A stretch of DNA of 64,000 nucleotides from Topomyia yanbarensis (GCF_030247195.1 NC_080672.1:375820166-375884165); one strand, 5' to 3'. Positions 34,458 to 46,559 are shown, counted from the stretch's first letter. The notes: generated by a model not told the origin, from the sequence alone. Numbers and translations: made by a program.

Positions 34458-34698
34458 ACTGCCCATAAAAGCATAAGAGTCCCATATGGATTTTTGACGA
34501 AAATGAGTTATCTGTTGGATTGTATTCTGTATCACCACTGAATCACAATGAACAAATAAGATTACCAGGTTTGTTATAAAATACCGAAAAAAATACAAAA
34601 ACATGGTTGTCCCATCCATAAGGCTCAATGAGAATGTAAATCTTCAATAGTGTTTTTCTTGGCTTGCTGTTTTTCAATATGGGACTCTTATGGGCAGT
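34458..34698. mobile_element. MITE with ACTGCCCATAA ends
   Basis: Left ACTGCCCATAAAAGCATAAG and right CTTATGGGCAGT are inverted, with GAGTCCCATA/TATGGGACTC just inside. About 241 bp, no coding. Confidence 0.65.
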
Positions 34699-35117
34699 AC
34701 ACTAGTATTTTAAATTTATTTGTTCGTACATGGAATCCTGTTCTAAGTGTTTTCGGAACTAATATCTAAGATAAAAAATTACAACAAGAATCTGCCTAAA
34801 CATAACCAGTATACCGCTATAGATGTATATTGCACGCCTAGTGCTATAATTCTACTGTTATTGAAAGACCTTATGTGTAATGAAAACGAAACATTTAGAA
34901 TATATTCATAGAAGCGTTCATTTAAAAAATATTTTCTTTCGAGATGCCATATCTCAGTTCTGGATGAGGCTTACGCTTTACCCCTAGTCAGAAGTTCTTA
35001 TAATCAACTTTGTGAATAATATTAATGTAATAAAAATTTATACAAAATCTCGATTTTACATTTCGTCATTTTCAAGCATTTTTACTAATTGGCATTTTCC
35101 CTTTCTGATCTTTCCAG
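34699..35117. other. Sequence upstream of the first channel exon
   Basis: AT-rich intronic-looking DNA ending in a TTTCTGATCTTTCCAG acceptor. No further coding exon could be found to the left in this window. Confidence 0.5.
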
Positions 35118-35326
35118 ACCTTCTGCGTGGTGTCGACGCGGTTTCGCAAAAACTACATCCATCGGTTCACCGGAACGAAAAGTCTGTTCTGCTTCACCCC
35201 GTGGAGCCCCACCCGACGTGCCTGCGTTTATCTGGCGACGAATCAGTTCTTCGACTACTTCGTCATGGCCACCATACTGTTCAACTGCATCTTTCTGGCG
35301 ATGTCCGAAACGATCGAGGAAGCGGA
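35118..35326 (+). CDS. NaCP60E: NaCP60E/DSC1 channel, exon with domain I S1
   Basis: Exon between a TTTCCAG acceptor and a GTAAGT donor; 209 bp, starts in phase 0 and ends after two bases of a Glu codon. It encodes a cytoplasmic stretch (NYIHRFTGTKSLFCFTPW) and S1 (FFDYFVMATILFNCIFLAMS). These match the DSC1/BSC1 class of insect sodium-channel-like proteins, which conduct Ca2+-dependent cation currents in neurons, rather than the para sodium channel (which has FNPIRRVAIYIL in this place). The start codon lies further upstream, outside or undetected. The following intron is 10,787 bp and contains a LINE, two Tc1/mariner-type regions and many MITEs. Confidence 0.95.
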
Positions 35327-35818
35327 GTAAGTATTCATCCGCGATTGTCTACTGATGGGAGAGACGGTATTTTTGAAATGCGCAACATGTTCCATAACTT
35401 TTCAGCAAAGCCAAATGGTGTGCATGAAAAGTATTGAAAAGTATATGTACGAAAATGAACGAGATTTCTGATCATCATGTGAAGGTCCGTTTTTATCAGC
35501 CCCTCAGTGTATCTTAGGCTGACAAAATGGGGATGTTGACAATATCGGGACATATTTTTATTTTATTTTAATAAGCCGAAGTTGTTAAAATATTGTTTGG
35601 TCTATTGATGAAATCTCATAACCCTTTCTGATCATTTAGTGTAAATTTCCTTTAAAAGGGTCTTCCGGTGCAAAATTTAAAATATATTTTAATTTTTGCT
35701 AAGAAAAATATGACCAAAGAAGGATTTTCTCGAATTCGACTTGGTTCATCTGCTAGAGTCCATCAAACAAATTTGAGTATGAGGCTGACAAAAATGGGTC
35801 AAAAAGCTGACAAAAGCG
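35327..35818. other. Intron start, no feature
   Basis: No repeat or exon recognised in the first 490 bases of the long intron. Confidence 0.45.
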
Positions 35819-36050
35819 GGTTTAGACTACAGACGCTTTATATAACAGATTTGCGGAGAGAAAACAGCAAAACTAGCAACCATGAATGTAAACTGGCATC
35901 ACGGAAGCTCCCATAATTGCACGGGCTTCCTCTTGTACTTCCGCTCTCAAAACCCTCATGATCGTATGGCTGCACTTTTTGACAGTCCGTTTGACTGCAA
36001 TTTTTGACACTTCGCTAGTCTGTGTATAAAGTGTCTGTAGTTTAGACCAC
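35819..36050. mobile_element. MITE with GGTTTAGACTACAGAC ends
   Basis: Left GGTTTAGACTACAGACGCTT and right inverse AAGTGTCTGTAGTTTAGACC. About 232 bp. Lies in the long channel intron. Confidence 0.65.
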
Positions 36051-36962
36051 ATCGGGGACACAAGATCGGTTCTGTACTGTATATGTACCGATAGTAAAGA
36101 GATTATTGACAAACCTGTCGATGATTCACATTAGAACAATTCAACGTTTCTCAGCTTTCAATCTAACTGGCGTCTACTATAACTGCTCCAACATTTAATT
36201 TAGTTCTTTAGATATATCTATATGTGTAACCGTAATAGATTTTTTGTCTCAGAAACCTGACATTAATGACATTTTTCGTGGTCGGTTAAGAGTAGCGTCG
36301 AGTGGATGTCGACATTTCCCTAATAGGGATTTCGCACTCCATCACCTGTAAACCTTGATGATGCTGCATATCCTATGAATGTGGATGTTCGTAACCACGT
36401 TTAAATTGCTGCCGTTGTCTTCACGAGGGTCGCCGTAGTCTTCTCTCTCCGTTGGATAGTTAGTGTTGGCGCCCTCTATGCGGTAACATGTGGAACTAAA
36501 ATGTTATAACCAAAACAAGACTCGTATTATTTACTATAATTCTTCTGAACATGCTATTGAGCTAAATCTAACCATTATTTCACAAAAATGTTTAGTTCAT
36601 GCGAATCGAGTTCTGATACACAACCATGCACTGCTAGGCCCTATACAAAACTGACTCAGCGATCACTTCGCTAAAAGTTTAATAACTTCTTTTAACAAAT
36701 CCAGGTTGACTAGCAGTCTTCGACAAAGTTGCAGACAATTATGTTTCTTATTTTCACTTACAGTGATAATACGATGCATACAGTGACACCTAGCGGCGAA
36801 AATGCGAGCTAGTGGATTTTTTCCATGTAAATTGTCGAAAAATACCATACACACTTCAGGTACGTTGGTCCGGTAGCTAGGCTTGTCCGAATTGCTTCAA
36901 ATTTGGAGCAAGTACTGCTGGTTGAACTAGGAATCGACTCAAAGGTTAGCCGATAGGGGTCA
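36051..36962. other. Intronic DNA, no gene seen
   Basis: Contains ACACCTAGCGGCGAAAATGC near 36786, a motif resembling the satellite flank unit (CACCTAGCGGTG), but only over a short length. Nothing else recognised. Confidence 0.4.
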
Positions 36963-39210
36963 TTTTTTTTTTTGTCACACTAATGTAGCATTGATGATGT
37001 GGAACTCTGCCGGTGGTCCTCGGCGGGCCACAAAGCGTTGAACTGCCATTATACATGACTCTGTCGACAAGCTATGCACCACCTCCATATGAACAGCTCT
37101 TACTTCAGCGGAGCAATTTTTTCAGGATATGTCTCATGGCTTTCGTTAAATACGGTTGTATAGGCCGGCGTCTTTCAGGAATAGAAGGAGTACCTCCTCT
37201 CGGACCGCGATGTTGGCTAACATGTCCCGTAGTGATCCTGCCAGACCATATTGCATCCGAAGGTCGTCGAGCTCCCGGCAGTTGCAGAGAAGGCGCTTAA
37301 CGGAGAGTCGGGTGTTGCAGGATTCGCATTTTGGTAGAGGAAGCTGGAGACCGTCTATGCGTAGGTCACTCTCGGTCTCGGTCGGTCCAACTGTCAGTTG
37401 ATCTCATGACCTTGTCAGTCTGGCCTCGGAATCTCCACTAGTGAATGATGAATCGGTGGTTGGAGTCCCGTCTAGGAGTCGGGTTCGGACTTGTCTGCCG
37501 TGTAGGCCAAGACGGTCGACTTCAGGGGTTGCCTCTGATACCGCTGTGGCCAGAGACTCAGCATAGTGTGACCAGTGGTTCTCGGTGGACTTCGATGACC
37601 TGTATAAAGGGGTGTGAGGATGTACCGGATGCAATGTGTCTCAAGACTGAGAGGGAGTAAGTGAGTTGTGTAACCAGTTTATTTGTTTCCGTCCAAGATT
37701 TGTGAGATTGTCGCGATGAGTTTATCGAATGTGAATATGCCAAGAATGTGTCTAAAAGCGGAACACCGTCAAGAACCGTTGAATTTATTTAAAAGTGGAA
37801 CACCATCAGGAACTGTTGTGGGATTAGCCACAAGAGTATGCCGGCTCTGAGGTGTTGAGAAAGGGAGTTTCATATTTGCTGGGTGGTAGCGAAACGCGAG
37901 TTACAATTGGTGCTTCGGAGTTCCTTTTTGTCGTTGCCACTGTAATGGCAGCCGCTTCAGCCATGAAGATTGAGCAGGAGGGGGGCAAGCGGTAGAATAT
38001 CCCGCTCTCCAGTTCGCCGAATCCCACTCCGACACCGTCCTCCGTCTTGGAGCCATCGTTGAGATCTTGGGGTGTTTTAGCTATTTATGGTTGACGAGTT
38101 CTCTGTATTTTGTCTATATGCTACTCGGGGAGTCGCCGACCTTTATTGTCCGAGTAAGACTATCGTCGATGCTCAGTTCGGGGTCGTGGTGGGCCCGTGC
38201 TTACACGCGATGCAGTTGGACGATATGGGATGGGCTAGTTGGTGAACTCCTACATATATTGACCGCGATGGTGAGTAGGGCACATTAATCACTCGAGGAA
38301 GTTCAGTGCCTATTTGAGGGCTACCCTGATTGCTTCCCAGCGGCACAGTAGTACTCCGGCCTCGACCGAGGGTGCGTCAGCTCCGTTCTATACTGGCCCG
38401 AGGATAGTGAAAAGGTTTCGACATGTCAGTTCAATCTCATAGAAAATTTTACTATGTATTAGTGATCGTCCGACATTGAGTGCAGTTCTGCGGTTATTTT
38501 TGGGATGGCGGGTTCGTCCGAAAAGGCGTGTGAACGTGTCTAGGGTGATTCCAAGCACGACTGGTTCCTTCCGCAAGGGGACAGCAATGTCGTTGAGGAG
38601 GATGGGCCTGAAGTTTGCTAGCTGGTGTGAGCCGCAGGAGTGTGTGACGGAGCACTTTTCGGCAGAGATCATGAAGCTAGCGGCGAGTACCCATAGGCCG
38701 ACCGCGTTAGCGGCCTCCTGGAGTGATATCCTGGTGCGTGGGATCGTTTTTCTCAGGCCACCATGATGATGTCGCCGACGTAGATGAATACGTAGACGCT
38801 TCCGGGTAGCGTTGCGAAGAGCGAGTTCATCCTCACAAGGAATAGCGTCACGGCGGTCTTGCGGAACTCCTGGAATACGGTCCAGTCTATACAGATTCGG
38901 AACCGGCGGTTGGTGAGATAGTTCTGGATGAATATACCGATGTTTCTCTGTGGGATGCCGGAACATCGGCTAGCACAATTTGTCGAGGACATTAGTTTTT
39001 CCGCGAGCACCACTAAGTGGGAGGCGGTGAACTCCGATATATTGTGGCTGTAGTCGGACGTGGAGGTTGTCGGTGAGATTTATAGATTGGTTTTATGCTG
39101 AACGAAAGTAGCGGACAGGGCTTCGTGGGCGGATAGCGATCGGAATTGGCATCCTATTCTGTCCGCGAGTTCCTCAGTTTCGAAATTCCATAGCAGTTGT
39201 TTAGCGGATT
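36963..39210 (-). pseudogene. LINE relic with RT and RNase H
   Basis: On the - strand, from about 39200 down, shifted frames give a reverse transcriptase part (NYLTNRRFRICIDWTVFQEF, then LFLVRMNSLFATLP and the active-site block YVFIYVGDIIMVA, where the usual YADD is changed to YVGD). Next comes an RNase H part (NDGSKTEDGVGVGFGE, FYRLPPSCSIFMAEAAAI), then a C-terminal Cys stretch (CESCNTRLSVKRLLCNCREL) and a stop at 37146. An A run on the - strand at about 36963-36973 looks like the tail. RNase H suggests a Loa/I/R1-type LINE. There are many frameshifts, and the endonuclease part is not found, so this is a 5'-truncated dead copy inside the channel intron. Confidence 0.75.
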
Positions 39211-39355
39211 TGAGTTAATCATGTTGAAGAATATTCAAATACATTTTTTTGCGATGAAGATTCCTCAGAAACCGGAGTACAAATGCTATTGATGGCTACA
39301 ATCGGGACAATTGACGGAAGCGAGCGACACTAACTAACTGTTGTAGTGGTGAACA
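39211..39355. other. Spacer
   Basis: No feature recognised. Confidence 0.4.
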
Positions 39356-39439
39356 TTAACCCCCGGCACTCGCGCCGTTGTATTTAGTGCAACACCTTCA
39401 GAAACTCTAGCGAAAACTTCTTTCAGCACGGAGGGTTAA
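39356..39439. mobile_element. TTAA-flanked piggyBac-like MITE, copy 2
   Basis: TTAA at both edges. The interior (CGCGCCGTTGTATTTAGTG, then GAAACTCTAGCGAAAACTTC) matches the reverse complement of 3628-3751, with about 40 bases missing near the right end. Confidence 0.65.
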
Positions 39440-39827
39440 GTGATTTCAGTCGCGTAGTTGGGTCAGGTTTTGGATCGGGCCACATGCTAACTGGTTTTCG
39501 CAAGAAGCTTTACGCTGTGAACCAAGCACCATCAAATTGTAGATTCGGACCCCTGTTCAATTTGGTAGCGCCGTCGTCCGTGTTTAACTTTGAGAGGAGC
39601 AATCTCCATTCCTTCTTGTCGGTCAACGATAATATTTCACTGTCCCGGTAAGCCACAAACTTGTTTTATCGACGTCGATCTGAGGTAATTCATGCCAGAA
39701 CAATAGTAGAATCTGTCCACAAATCGCTTCGCCGGATTTCGAAAGCATAATAGTTCTGTATCGAACTGGTGGACGATTCCAAGAACTGCTGCTTTCAATT
39801 TGAGCTTAGTAACAGTGAGACGAATTT
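39440..39827. other. Intronic DNA, no gene seen
   Basis: No feature recognised on either strand. Confidence 0.4.
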
Positions 39828-40388
39828 TGCGCTAAATCGTATTCAGAGTTGGCAGCACCCTCTCAGATTTTAATGAAACTTTCTGTACGTGAGAACTTTG
39901 TCGCAAAAAGCCATTTTTGCATACTTGGTTTTTTCAAAAATGATCCAGACTGTCGTTTGAAAAGGGTCAAACTTTTTTAACCATTTTTTCAAATGGCAAA
40001 TACTACAAAAAATGCTGTAGGAGTGATTTTCTATAAAACAGTCAACTTTTTGAATAAAACTTTCGAAAAAATTCTTCTTCGACTCCTACACTGAAAAAAA
40101 TCGATTTTAAAAGTATAAAGTCGATTTACACAAAAAAACATCTTTGATTTGGACGAAATTTTGTTCCAAAATAGGTGATTATGTTCGCTACCTATCGTTA
40201 AAAATTCACGTTGGGCACTTTTAAGGAAAAAAGCTTTTAAAAAAAATGTCCTTGTCCAAACTGAATTTATTTTTTGAGTGTATTTTTATCGGAAACTAAA
40301 CCAATGAAAGTCATAATCATCTTAAAATCCAATTTCCCAACTGCTAGTTGCCTGATACATGCAAAAAGTATCAGTAACGAATTTGGCT
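39828..40388. repeat. Large inverted repeat, left arm
   Basis: About 560 bp whose diverged reverse complement lies at 44336-44927. Shared landmarks, outer to inner: GACGAATTT, GTTGGCAGCACCCTCTC, GAACTTTGTC, CCACTGAAAAAAATCGATTT-type block, GTCATAATCATCT, CCAATTTCCCAACTGCTAG, GTATCAGTAACGAATTTGG. Inside the arm a block bounded by CACTGAAAAAAATCGATTT (40089) and ATTTTTTGAGTG (40281) looks like a nested MITE present in both arms. Confidence 0.8.
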
Positions 40389-41428
40389 TATGTTCATAAC
40401 AAACTTGAGTGAAGGCAAAGACTTGGCCGTGTACGAAGAAGTATCTTGTCTATGTACCGCCGGAAAAGTGGAGATTGATGGTGTCGTATACAACAGGGGC
40501 CTTAATTGCGAAGTATGGGGTTTGCTCCTTCAAGAACCCTTTGTTTCAGCCAGTGAAAATTCTGGTTCGCAAGAAATTGCGTTCAAGACAAAATAAAGGA
40601 GTATTTGAACACAACTTATTTTCCATCAACCTTATGTCGAACCTCATGCGAATCTGCTCTTCCAAACTTCGATCTTTTGAGCGGGGATAGTCTATCTGCT
40701 CGCCTATTTATACCGCGAGGCATGAACTTATTGTATAAACAAGGCACGCTGTGGAAAATGCATATAAATTATGTGGGGACAAAATGAAACATTCTTTTAA
40801 GAAACACTCCGATAATGCAAAAAGCGGTGCGCCACTTACAACGACTAATTTCTACGTGTCCTTGTATACTAAAGAGCGAGAGTCTGACCATCCCATTGTG
40901 GGAACATCTTCTAATGTGCCCATAAATGTCCGAAAGAGTAAAATCAGTTTTCTCTCCTAAGCTTTCTCGTAAAGGCCTGAGAGTGTCCATTGAAGGGTGC
41001 TGTTACAAAACCGAAGTAAGTGGTTCCTGGTCTCGGTAATCTTAGAAACTAGCAGGCATTTCCACATGCGACATCAAAAACCCCGTGTCCTTATATTTCA
41101 GTCCCTAAATTTTCCCCAGGTGTTACACAATGCATTTGCACCATGGTGAGCAGAGATACGCGAAAGGGATTTTTGATCGTCGGATCGCCCGAATTTTTCC
41201 CAATATACGCGACGCTACAAATGCAAATGAAAAACTTGGTGAAAGCTCAAAAACGCGATTACTGGCACCGGTCCGTCGATGGATTAACGGACAGATCATC
41301 AGAGAAACAATGGTTCGTGTGGTGGCTAGGGTCTAAGTTGTGTATTCGATTTATACTGTGATTGGAATACACGGAACGTTCGTCATATGATGACAGCTAT
41401 GCATCGCTTTTATCAAATATTATAAAAT
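40389..41428. other. Interior DNA, possible LINE scrap
   Basis: Around 41143-41340 the + frame reads KNLVKAQKRDYWHRSVDGLT, which resembles the linker between endonuclease and RT of I/Jockey-type LINEs (a KRDYW...F/SVDGL pattern). It is short and unsupported by neighbours. The remainder has no recognised feature. Confidence 0.35.
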
Positions 41429-41588
41429 AACAATATGGTTCACTTCTGCATTTCTTAAAAGACACCACACTGGCGCCACTATGGCACAAAAGGTTACTAG
41501 TACACTGTAAATTTTGCAGTACGTAATGACAATTCTCAGTTCAACACAATACATTATAGTAGAGGTAGCGACATTTCTAGATTAGGGA

Positions 41589-41998
41589 CACTGAAAATAA
41601 TAGAAACGATAAAACCATATACAATTAAACATCACTTTCATGTGCGTTCTCATGTTAAAAAGTAAAAGAAATTATTTCCCTTTGAATTTTACATGAAAAT
41701 CCATTAAAAACCATTTCATGTCGTGTTTCAAATTAAATTCAAACAAATTCCACGTGAATATAACATATTTATCCATTGAATGATCATTGCCTTACTATTG
41801 ATCTTTCCACATGACTTTCGCATGAAAAACAAGTAGTGCATTTCAACGTGTAAAACAGTTGATTTCACCGATTCTTCTGCCAATGAAATCTATAAGTAAA
41901 ACAAACACCATGACAACGGTGTGTATTTAATGTGTTTGTGGACTGAAATAATTCAATAGATTTCCACATGATGTTAACGTACTAAGTTTTTTTCAGTG
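41589..41998. mobile_element. CACTGAAAA-ended MITE nested in copy A
   Basis: Starts CACTGAAAATAATAG and ends TTTTTTTCAGTG. Absent from copy B at the matching point (after CTCAATTAGGGA near 55220). 410 bp, AT-rich. Confidence 0.75.
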
Positions 41999-42343
41999 GA
42001 GATTTTTGGATTTATTATCTTTCCAGCAGGAGAAAGCTACATGATTTCGTTCTAATGATCATATTTTAGAACCCACATGAGATAACGATCATTGCATAGT
42101 CTGACCAGCTCATTAAGAGGCACAGTTTACAGCAAAAAGGAAACAGAAAAATATTTCGCTGACGAAAATGCTGGACATCTCATTTTCTGCTTACAACATG
42201 TATTTGCGATAATTTTTTCTAACGCAGCTGGAGAAGATTCTGGTAGTTTTAAGCAGCATCCCTAAAATGCAGCTGATGCAAAAACAAATTACACCGATAA
42301 ACCCACGATATATTTCACGCTGAGCTCCAACTATTGATTCTTA

Positions 42344-42833
42344 AGGCCTATTTACACTCTCGGTGAAAATGAACGTGAACTCGATGCGAACCAAATTGTT
42401 TTTTCCAATATCTCACTTATTAGTGCATAGAAATTGATGAAAATGGAACTAAACGATAGTTCATTAATATACTTAGAGAATCCATGCACAATTATTCGAT
42501 ATAATTGAACCAATCTAATAATATTCGTATTCCCCGATCATTTTAAATATTCCACGGTGAAATATGTTCGCAGTGGATATTTCACTTGTTCACCGGAAGT
42601 GTAAACGCGACGACGGCGGAATTGATGCGGAGTGGTGAATATAAATGTCATCGCTGTTCACGGTGAACGTTCACCTTCGAATACCAAATTGCATTCTGAC
42701 AAACTGTAAACTGCCAGTTGAGCGTGAAATCGTTGTTCGCTGATGGAACTGTTCACGACGTCGTCCACCGTGAACAATGGAAGGTATTCAACACATGTTC
42801 ACGTTCATTTTCACCGAGAGTCTAAATAGTGCT
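42344..42833. mobile_element. TTA-flanked MITE nested in copy A (490 bp)
   Basis: Ends AGGCCTATTTACACTCTCGG and, inverted, AGCACTATTTAGACTCTCGG, continuing GTGAAAATGAACGTGAAC. TTA stands on both sides (42341-42343, 42834-42836), and copy B shows the unoccupied sequence GATTCTTACGTTGCGC near 56030. A 3-bp TTA/TAA target fits PIF/Harbinger-type elements. Confidence 0.85.
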
Positions 42834-42912
42834 TTACGTTGCGCAGGCCTGGCAGCATACTCAAGGTTTCAGACACACGAATACCAACACGTTAGGAAAT
42901 GAACAATTTGCC

Positions 42913-43698
42913 CACGGTTTACATATACTAGGCTAGCTCGTTAAAGTGTAAACATTTGACGAGCGCGCGTCATAGAAATCGTCGGCGAAAACAATTATAT
43001 GAAATTCCTATATTGTTTGCTTCTAACACTCAAAAAAAAGTAAACGTTATGCCTATTGATTTTACACATAGATTTTTGCAATTAACGGAGGCATATAGAC
43101 ACTATTTGCTGGCACATAAACCTAATGTGTGTATTTACAAGAAATATTAATCTTACATTCACATTTCATAACTATTAGGCACATAAAACCCCATTCTATA
43201 ACAATATGCACATATAACTTATGTGTGTGCATACATAGTTTATACAGTTGACACATAGAAGGTATGTGTGCGCGAGATAACAATAGCATGTCTTCTTCAT
43301 ATGAATTTTAAGCGGTTTGAAGCAAATAGAATTAACGTTTGGATTTTTTTCAGTGAACGAATGTTCGACACCTGATAAATCACAAGGAAGCTAAGCCGAT
43401 GTCCAATACCTTTGCTGTGAACAGAAAATTACGGTGGGATATGTTTTCTATGGCATGCAGCTAAATTCCCGATTTACGCTAATAATCACATAGATGCACT
43501 GATTACTGTGTCTAGTGTAATTATGGCGTAATTTATGTCAAGAATCCATTGCACACTATTTTTTCCACCATAGGAGCTCAAATATTGTCAATTAACAACT
43601 TTCGAGAAATTCGTTTGTTTGTTTATCTCAACGATTTCTCTCACGTTACCGAAAACTGTCAATTCGCGGAGTAGCAAGCCTCGTTTCTGTGAGCCGTG
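42913..43698. mobile_element. CACGG-ended MITE, copy 2, nested in copy A
   Basis: Reverse-orientation relative of 26504-26959. Flanks CAATTTGCC and CAATCTGCC are a 9-bp direct repeat with one mismatch. Copy B keeps the empty site CAATTTTGCCCACTTT near 56095. It is longer than copy 1 because of another nested insertion at 43027-43355. Confidence 0.85.
43027..43355. mobile_element. CACTCAAAA/CACTGAAAA MITE, third nesting level
   Basis: Starts CACTCAAAAAAAAGTAAACG and ends GGATTTTTTTCAGTG. The matching site in the 26.5-kb copy is uninterrupted (around GCTAACGAATGATCG on the - strand near 26840). Confidence 0.75.
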
Positions 43699-43876
43699 CA
43701 ATCTGCCCACCTTTCTCTTCTACACTTCTTGGGCGCGTTTGACATTTCAATCTACGGTGCACGCTAATCACAGCATGATTATTTATTAAGATTAAAAACC
43801 TTTTTCGTCTAAAGATGGCATTACATTTATGTCCTTTGTGATTCGTATGGGATTTACAGGAGTGGACTATATTGTT

Positions 43877-44335
43877 AATATACAATATTTGCTTTTATGC
43901 TAATTATTATAGTAGTAGTGGAGAGTGCAATCATAAAAGAGGCTGTGCTGCCTACATTTTCCCCACAAAACTAATGGTTTTATATTTACCTATCAACGAC
44001 CATGCCCATATCGTTACAGTTACAGGAGGCTCTTCGTTTGATGGAGCATGGAAAGCACTCTTTGTATTTCTTGGAGAAAACATGGGAGTTTTTGAGAGAT
44101 TTATCTGAAAAATCATAGCAGATTACCATAGTTTGACGGAATCCCAAAGGTATTAACAAACCTTGCTCCAAGAGAATGGATGATGGCAAGGCCCATCTTA
44201 GGCATATTGAGGTCTCAGCGCTTGTGGTGGCGGTTATCGCGATACTAAAACATGTTGTCTTGTTGTGCGCTAAGTGTTCTAGTACCAGATCTCCGAACCC
44301 CTTCGGTCTCGTTTCAGTCCAGTCCGAGATACTAT
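43877..44335. other. Spacer, no gene seen
   Basis: No supported feature. Confidence 0.4.
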
Positions 44336-44927
44336 ACCAAATTCGTTACTGATACTTTTTGTATGTATCAGGTAACTAGCAGTTGGGAAATTGGATTCTG
44401 AGATGATTATGACTTTCATTGGTTCAGTTTTCGATAAAAATACACTGAAAAAAAAAATCAGTTTGAACAAGGAAAAGTTTTTTTTAAATAACTTTTTTTC
44501 CTTAAAAGTACCCAACTTGAATTTTTGACGGTAGGTAGGGAACATAATTACCTATTTTGGAACAAAATTTCATCCAAATCAAAGATTTTTTGGTTTTTTG
44601 TAAATCGACTTTAAATTTTTAAAATCGATTTTTTTCAGTGTAGAAGTCAATGAAGAATTTTTTCAATATTTTTATTCAAAAATTCGACTAATTATGTGTA
44701 AATCACTCCTACAACATTTTTTTGTAGGATTTGTCATTTTTAGACTATAGCCATTTCAAAAAAAATTGGTAAGAAGTTTGACCCTTTTCAAAAGACAGTG
44801 TAGATCATTTTTGGAAAAGCAAAGTATGTAGAGTGGCTTTTTGTGACAAAGTTCTCATATACAGAAACTTTCATTAAAATCGGAGAGGGTGCTGCCAACA
44901 TTTGTTCGAGTTGGCGCGAAATTCGTC
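44336..44927. repeat. Large inverted repeat, right arm
   Basis: Diverged reverse complement of 39828-40388; see that entry for the shared landmarks. The arms are about 3.95 kb apart. Confidence 0.8.
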
Positions 44928-45049
44928 GTGAGTAGTTTCAGGGGTGCAAATTCGGATTTGGAATCGATTAACGATACTTCAGTTGGTAGGCGGAAAATTA
45001 CCTGGCGGACCGATCCTTTTCAAACTTTCAGACAATAAAATATAACCCA

Positions 45050-45900
45050 TTAGAAAGCCTTGGTATATTTATTTCATTCAACTTCAATACAATAACCGTA
45101 CGCTCACACCTTACGCGTAACTCCACTCATTAGATTCTGTACAACATCTGGGCTGGGATGCTTCCGTAGTGCCTGTTTCACAATTACCCACTATTTTTCG
45201 ATTAGCCTTAGCTCCGTGCGTTGGGGGAGTTCATGTCCTTGGATACGAAAGTGACACTGTTGGCTTCGTACCACTCCAGGACAACATTTGAATAGTGACA
45301 CGAAGCTAGACCCCGCCAGAAGATCGCAGGGCCCTCATGTTGCTTAAACAAAGGAAGCAGACGCTTCTGTAGACACTCTCTGAGGTAGAACTCCCAGTTT
45401 ACAGTCCCGGTAGTCACGAACTGCGCTCTGTATGCTACATGAGCTTGTCAAATCATGTCTTTTTGGCAAACTTTGAGTTTCTGCTTCCTTACTTCCTCTG
45501 GAACATCAAACTTGTGCTAGACAGTGTAGAACAGTAGCCCCGGAAGCTGCCGGAAGTCCGCCTCAAACTTTCAGACAATACAAATTCACTACACGCTTGT
45601 GATCCTGATCACTAATAGAACATCCACTCAGACCGCAATTATACTTCCATTCGATGCTCAGAATTTGGTGGTAGCGTTTAATCACACGACTCACCGTTGA
45701 CCGCTCGATTCCGAGTTTATTTTCCGATGTCCCGATGAGAGTTGAGCATTTTCCCGGGGTTTTCGCGACGTTGCGTTTCGGGCGACGCCATCTGTATCAC
45801 TTGTCGAAAAACTGATGGCGATAAAAATACAGTGTAAACAATACACTCTAAACTACTTTTACACAAATTTTCAAGAGAAAATACGATTTGATGTGGGACA
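45050..45900 (-). pseudogene. Second Tc1/mariner transposase relic
   Basis: On the - strand, an N-terminal part reads NVAKTPGKCSTLIGTSENKL, then LGIERSTVSRVIKRYHQILS (helix-turn-helix). After a deletion of the middle, RAQFVTTGTVNWEFYLRECL, LLPLFKQHEGPAIFWRGLAS, CHYSNVVLEWYEANSVTF and KDMNSPNARS follow, corresponding to the catalytic part of a mariner/Tc1 enzyme. The DLASCHYS-type Asp is changed to GLASCHYS, so a catalytic residue is lost. Different family from the 33-kb relic. Confidence 0.75.
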
Positions 45901-46113
45901 CCCTTAAGATAAGTATATTTTTAGAAAAAAAAATTGATGCGGTTTGCTTCCAAATTTAGCATGATAAGCTCAATGACAATGTCATTGTGCATTATCCGAA
46001 AATGATTACAAATCTGCGTTTCTTACATAGAGAAAGTCGTTCGTATTTCTTATTAACAAAATTCACCCGAATATGATATCCGTTTCATTCCATCCGATTT
46101 TGTCTCCTTTCAG

Positions 46114-46334
46114 GTATATATTTTTAGCAATTTACACTTCCGAGATGATAATCAAAATGATAGCTAAGGGTTTTATATTGAATAAGTACACTTACCTGCG
46201 GAATCCGTGGAATTGGCTGGACTTTGTGGTGATCACTAGCGGTTACGCGACGATAGCGTTGGACGTCGGCAACCTGGCTGGTTTGCGAACATTTCGCGTA
46301 CTGCGGGCTCTCAAAACGGTGTCGATAATGCCCG
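46114..46334 (+). CDS. NaCP60E: NaCP60E/DSC1 exon with domain I S2-S4
   Basis: 221 bp between a TTTCAG acceptor and a GTGAGT donor; completes the Glu codon of the previous exon and ends with one base of a Gly codon. It encodes S2 ([17 protein letters not shown]), S3 ([18 protein letters not shown]) and the voltage sensor S4 ([17 protein letters not shown]) with R/K at every third position. [15 protein letters not shown] and [14 protein letters not shown] are typical of DSC1. The sensor charges are intact. Confidence 0.96.
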
Positions 46335-46559
46335 GTGAGTTACGTTTGAATCTAGCTTTTACACCTTTTTTTAAATAATCTGTTAAAATGAGCCAACGCA
46401 ATTCGATTTGAAAGATCACAGTTTTTCAAATAAAACGTGCGCTAGTCTAAATCTCTGTTATCTTTCTTCAAACTATTCCATTTAAGAAAGTCAATTAATG
46501 CAATAACGGTTTGGTTTGCATTGTAATAATCAGAATTACTTTATTTTCCTATTTTCCAG

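Larger units (their letters stand above)
41429..43876. mobile_element. DNA element copy A, split by nested insertions
   Basis: Ends AACAATATGGTTCACTTCT and, inverted, AACAATATAGTCCACTCCT. Pieces 41429-41588, 41999-42340, 42837-42903 and 43708-43876 line up in order with the copy at 55063-56271. The gaps are three separate insertions (41589-41998, 42344-42833, 42913-43698). Without them copy A is about 750 bp. No coding capacity; superfamily unknown. Confidence 0.85.

Noticed and set aside
38476..38766. + strand 96-codon frame
   Set aside because: Antisense shadow of the degenerate LINE reverse transcriptase.
40390..40690. + frames of 68 and 93 codons as a gene
   Set aside because: Overlapping different frames of similar quality, no motif; left as interior repeat DNA.
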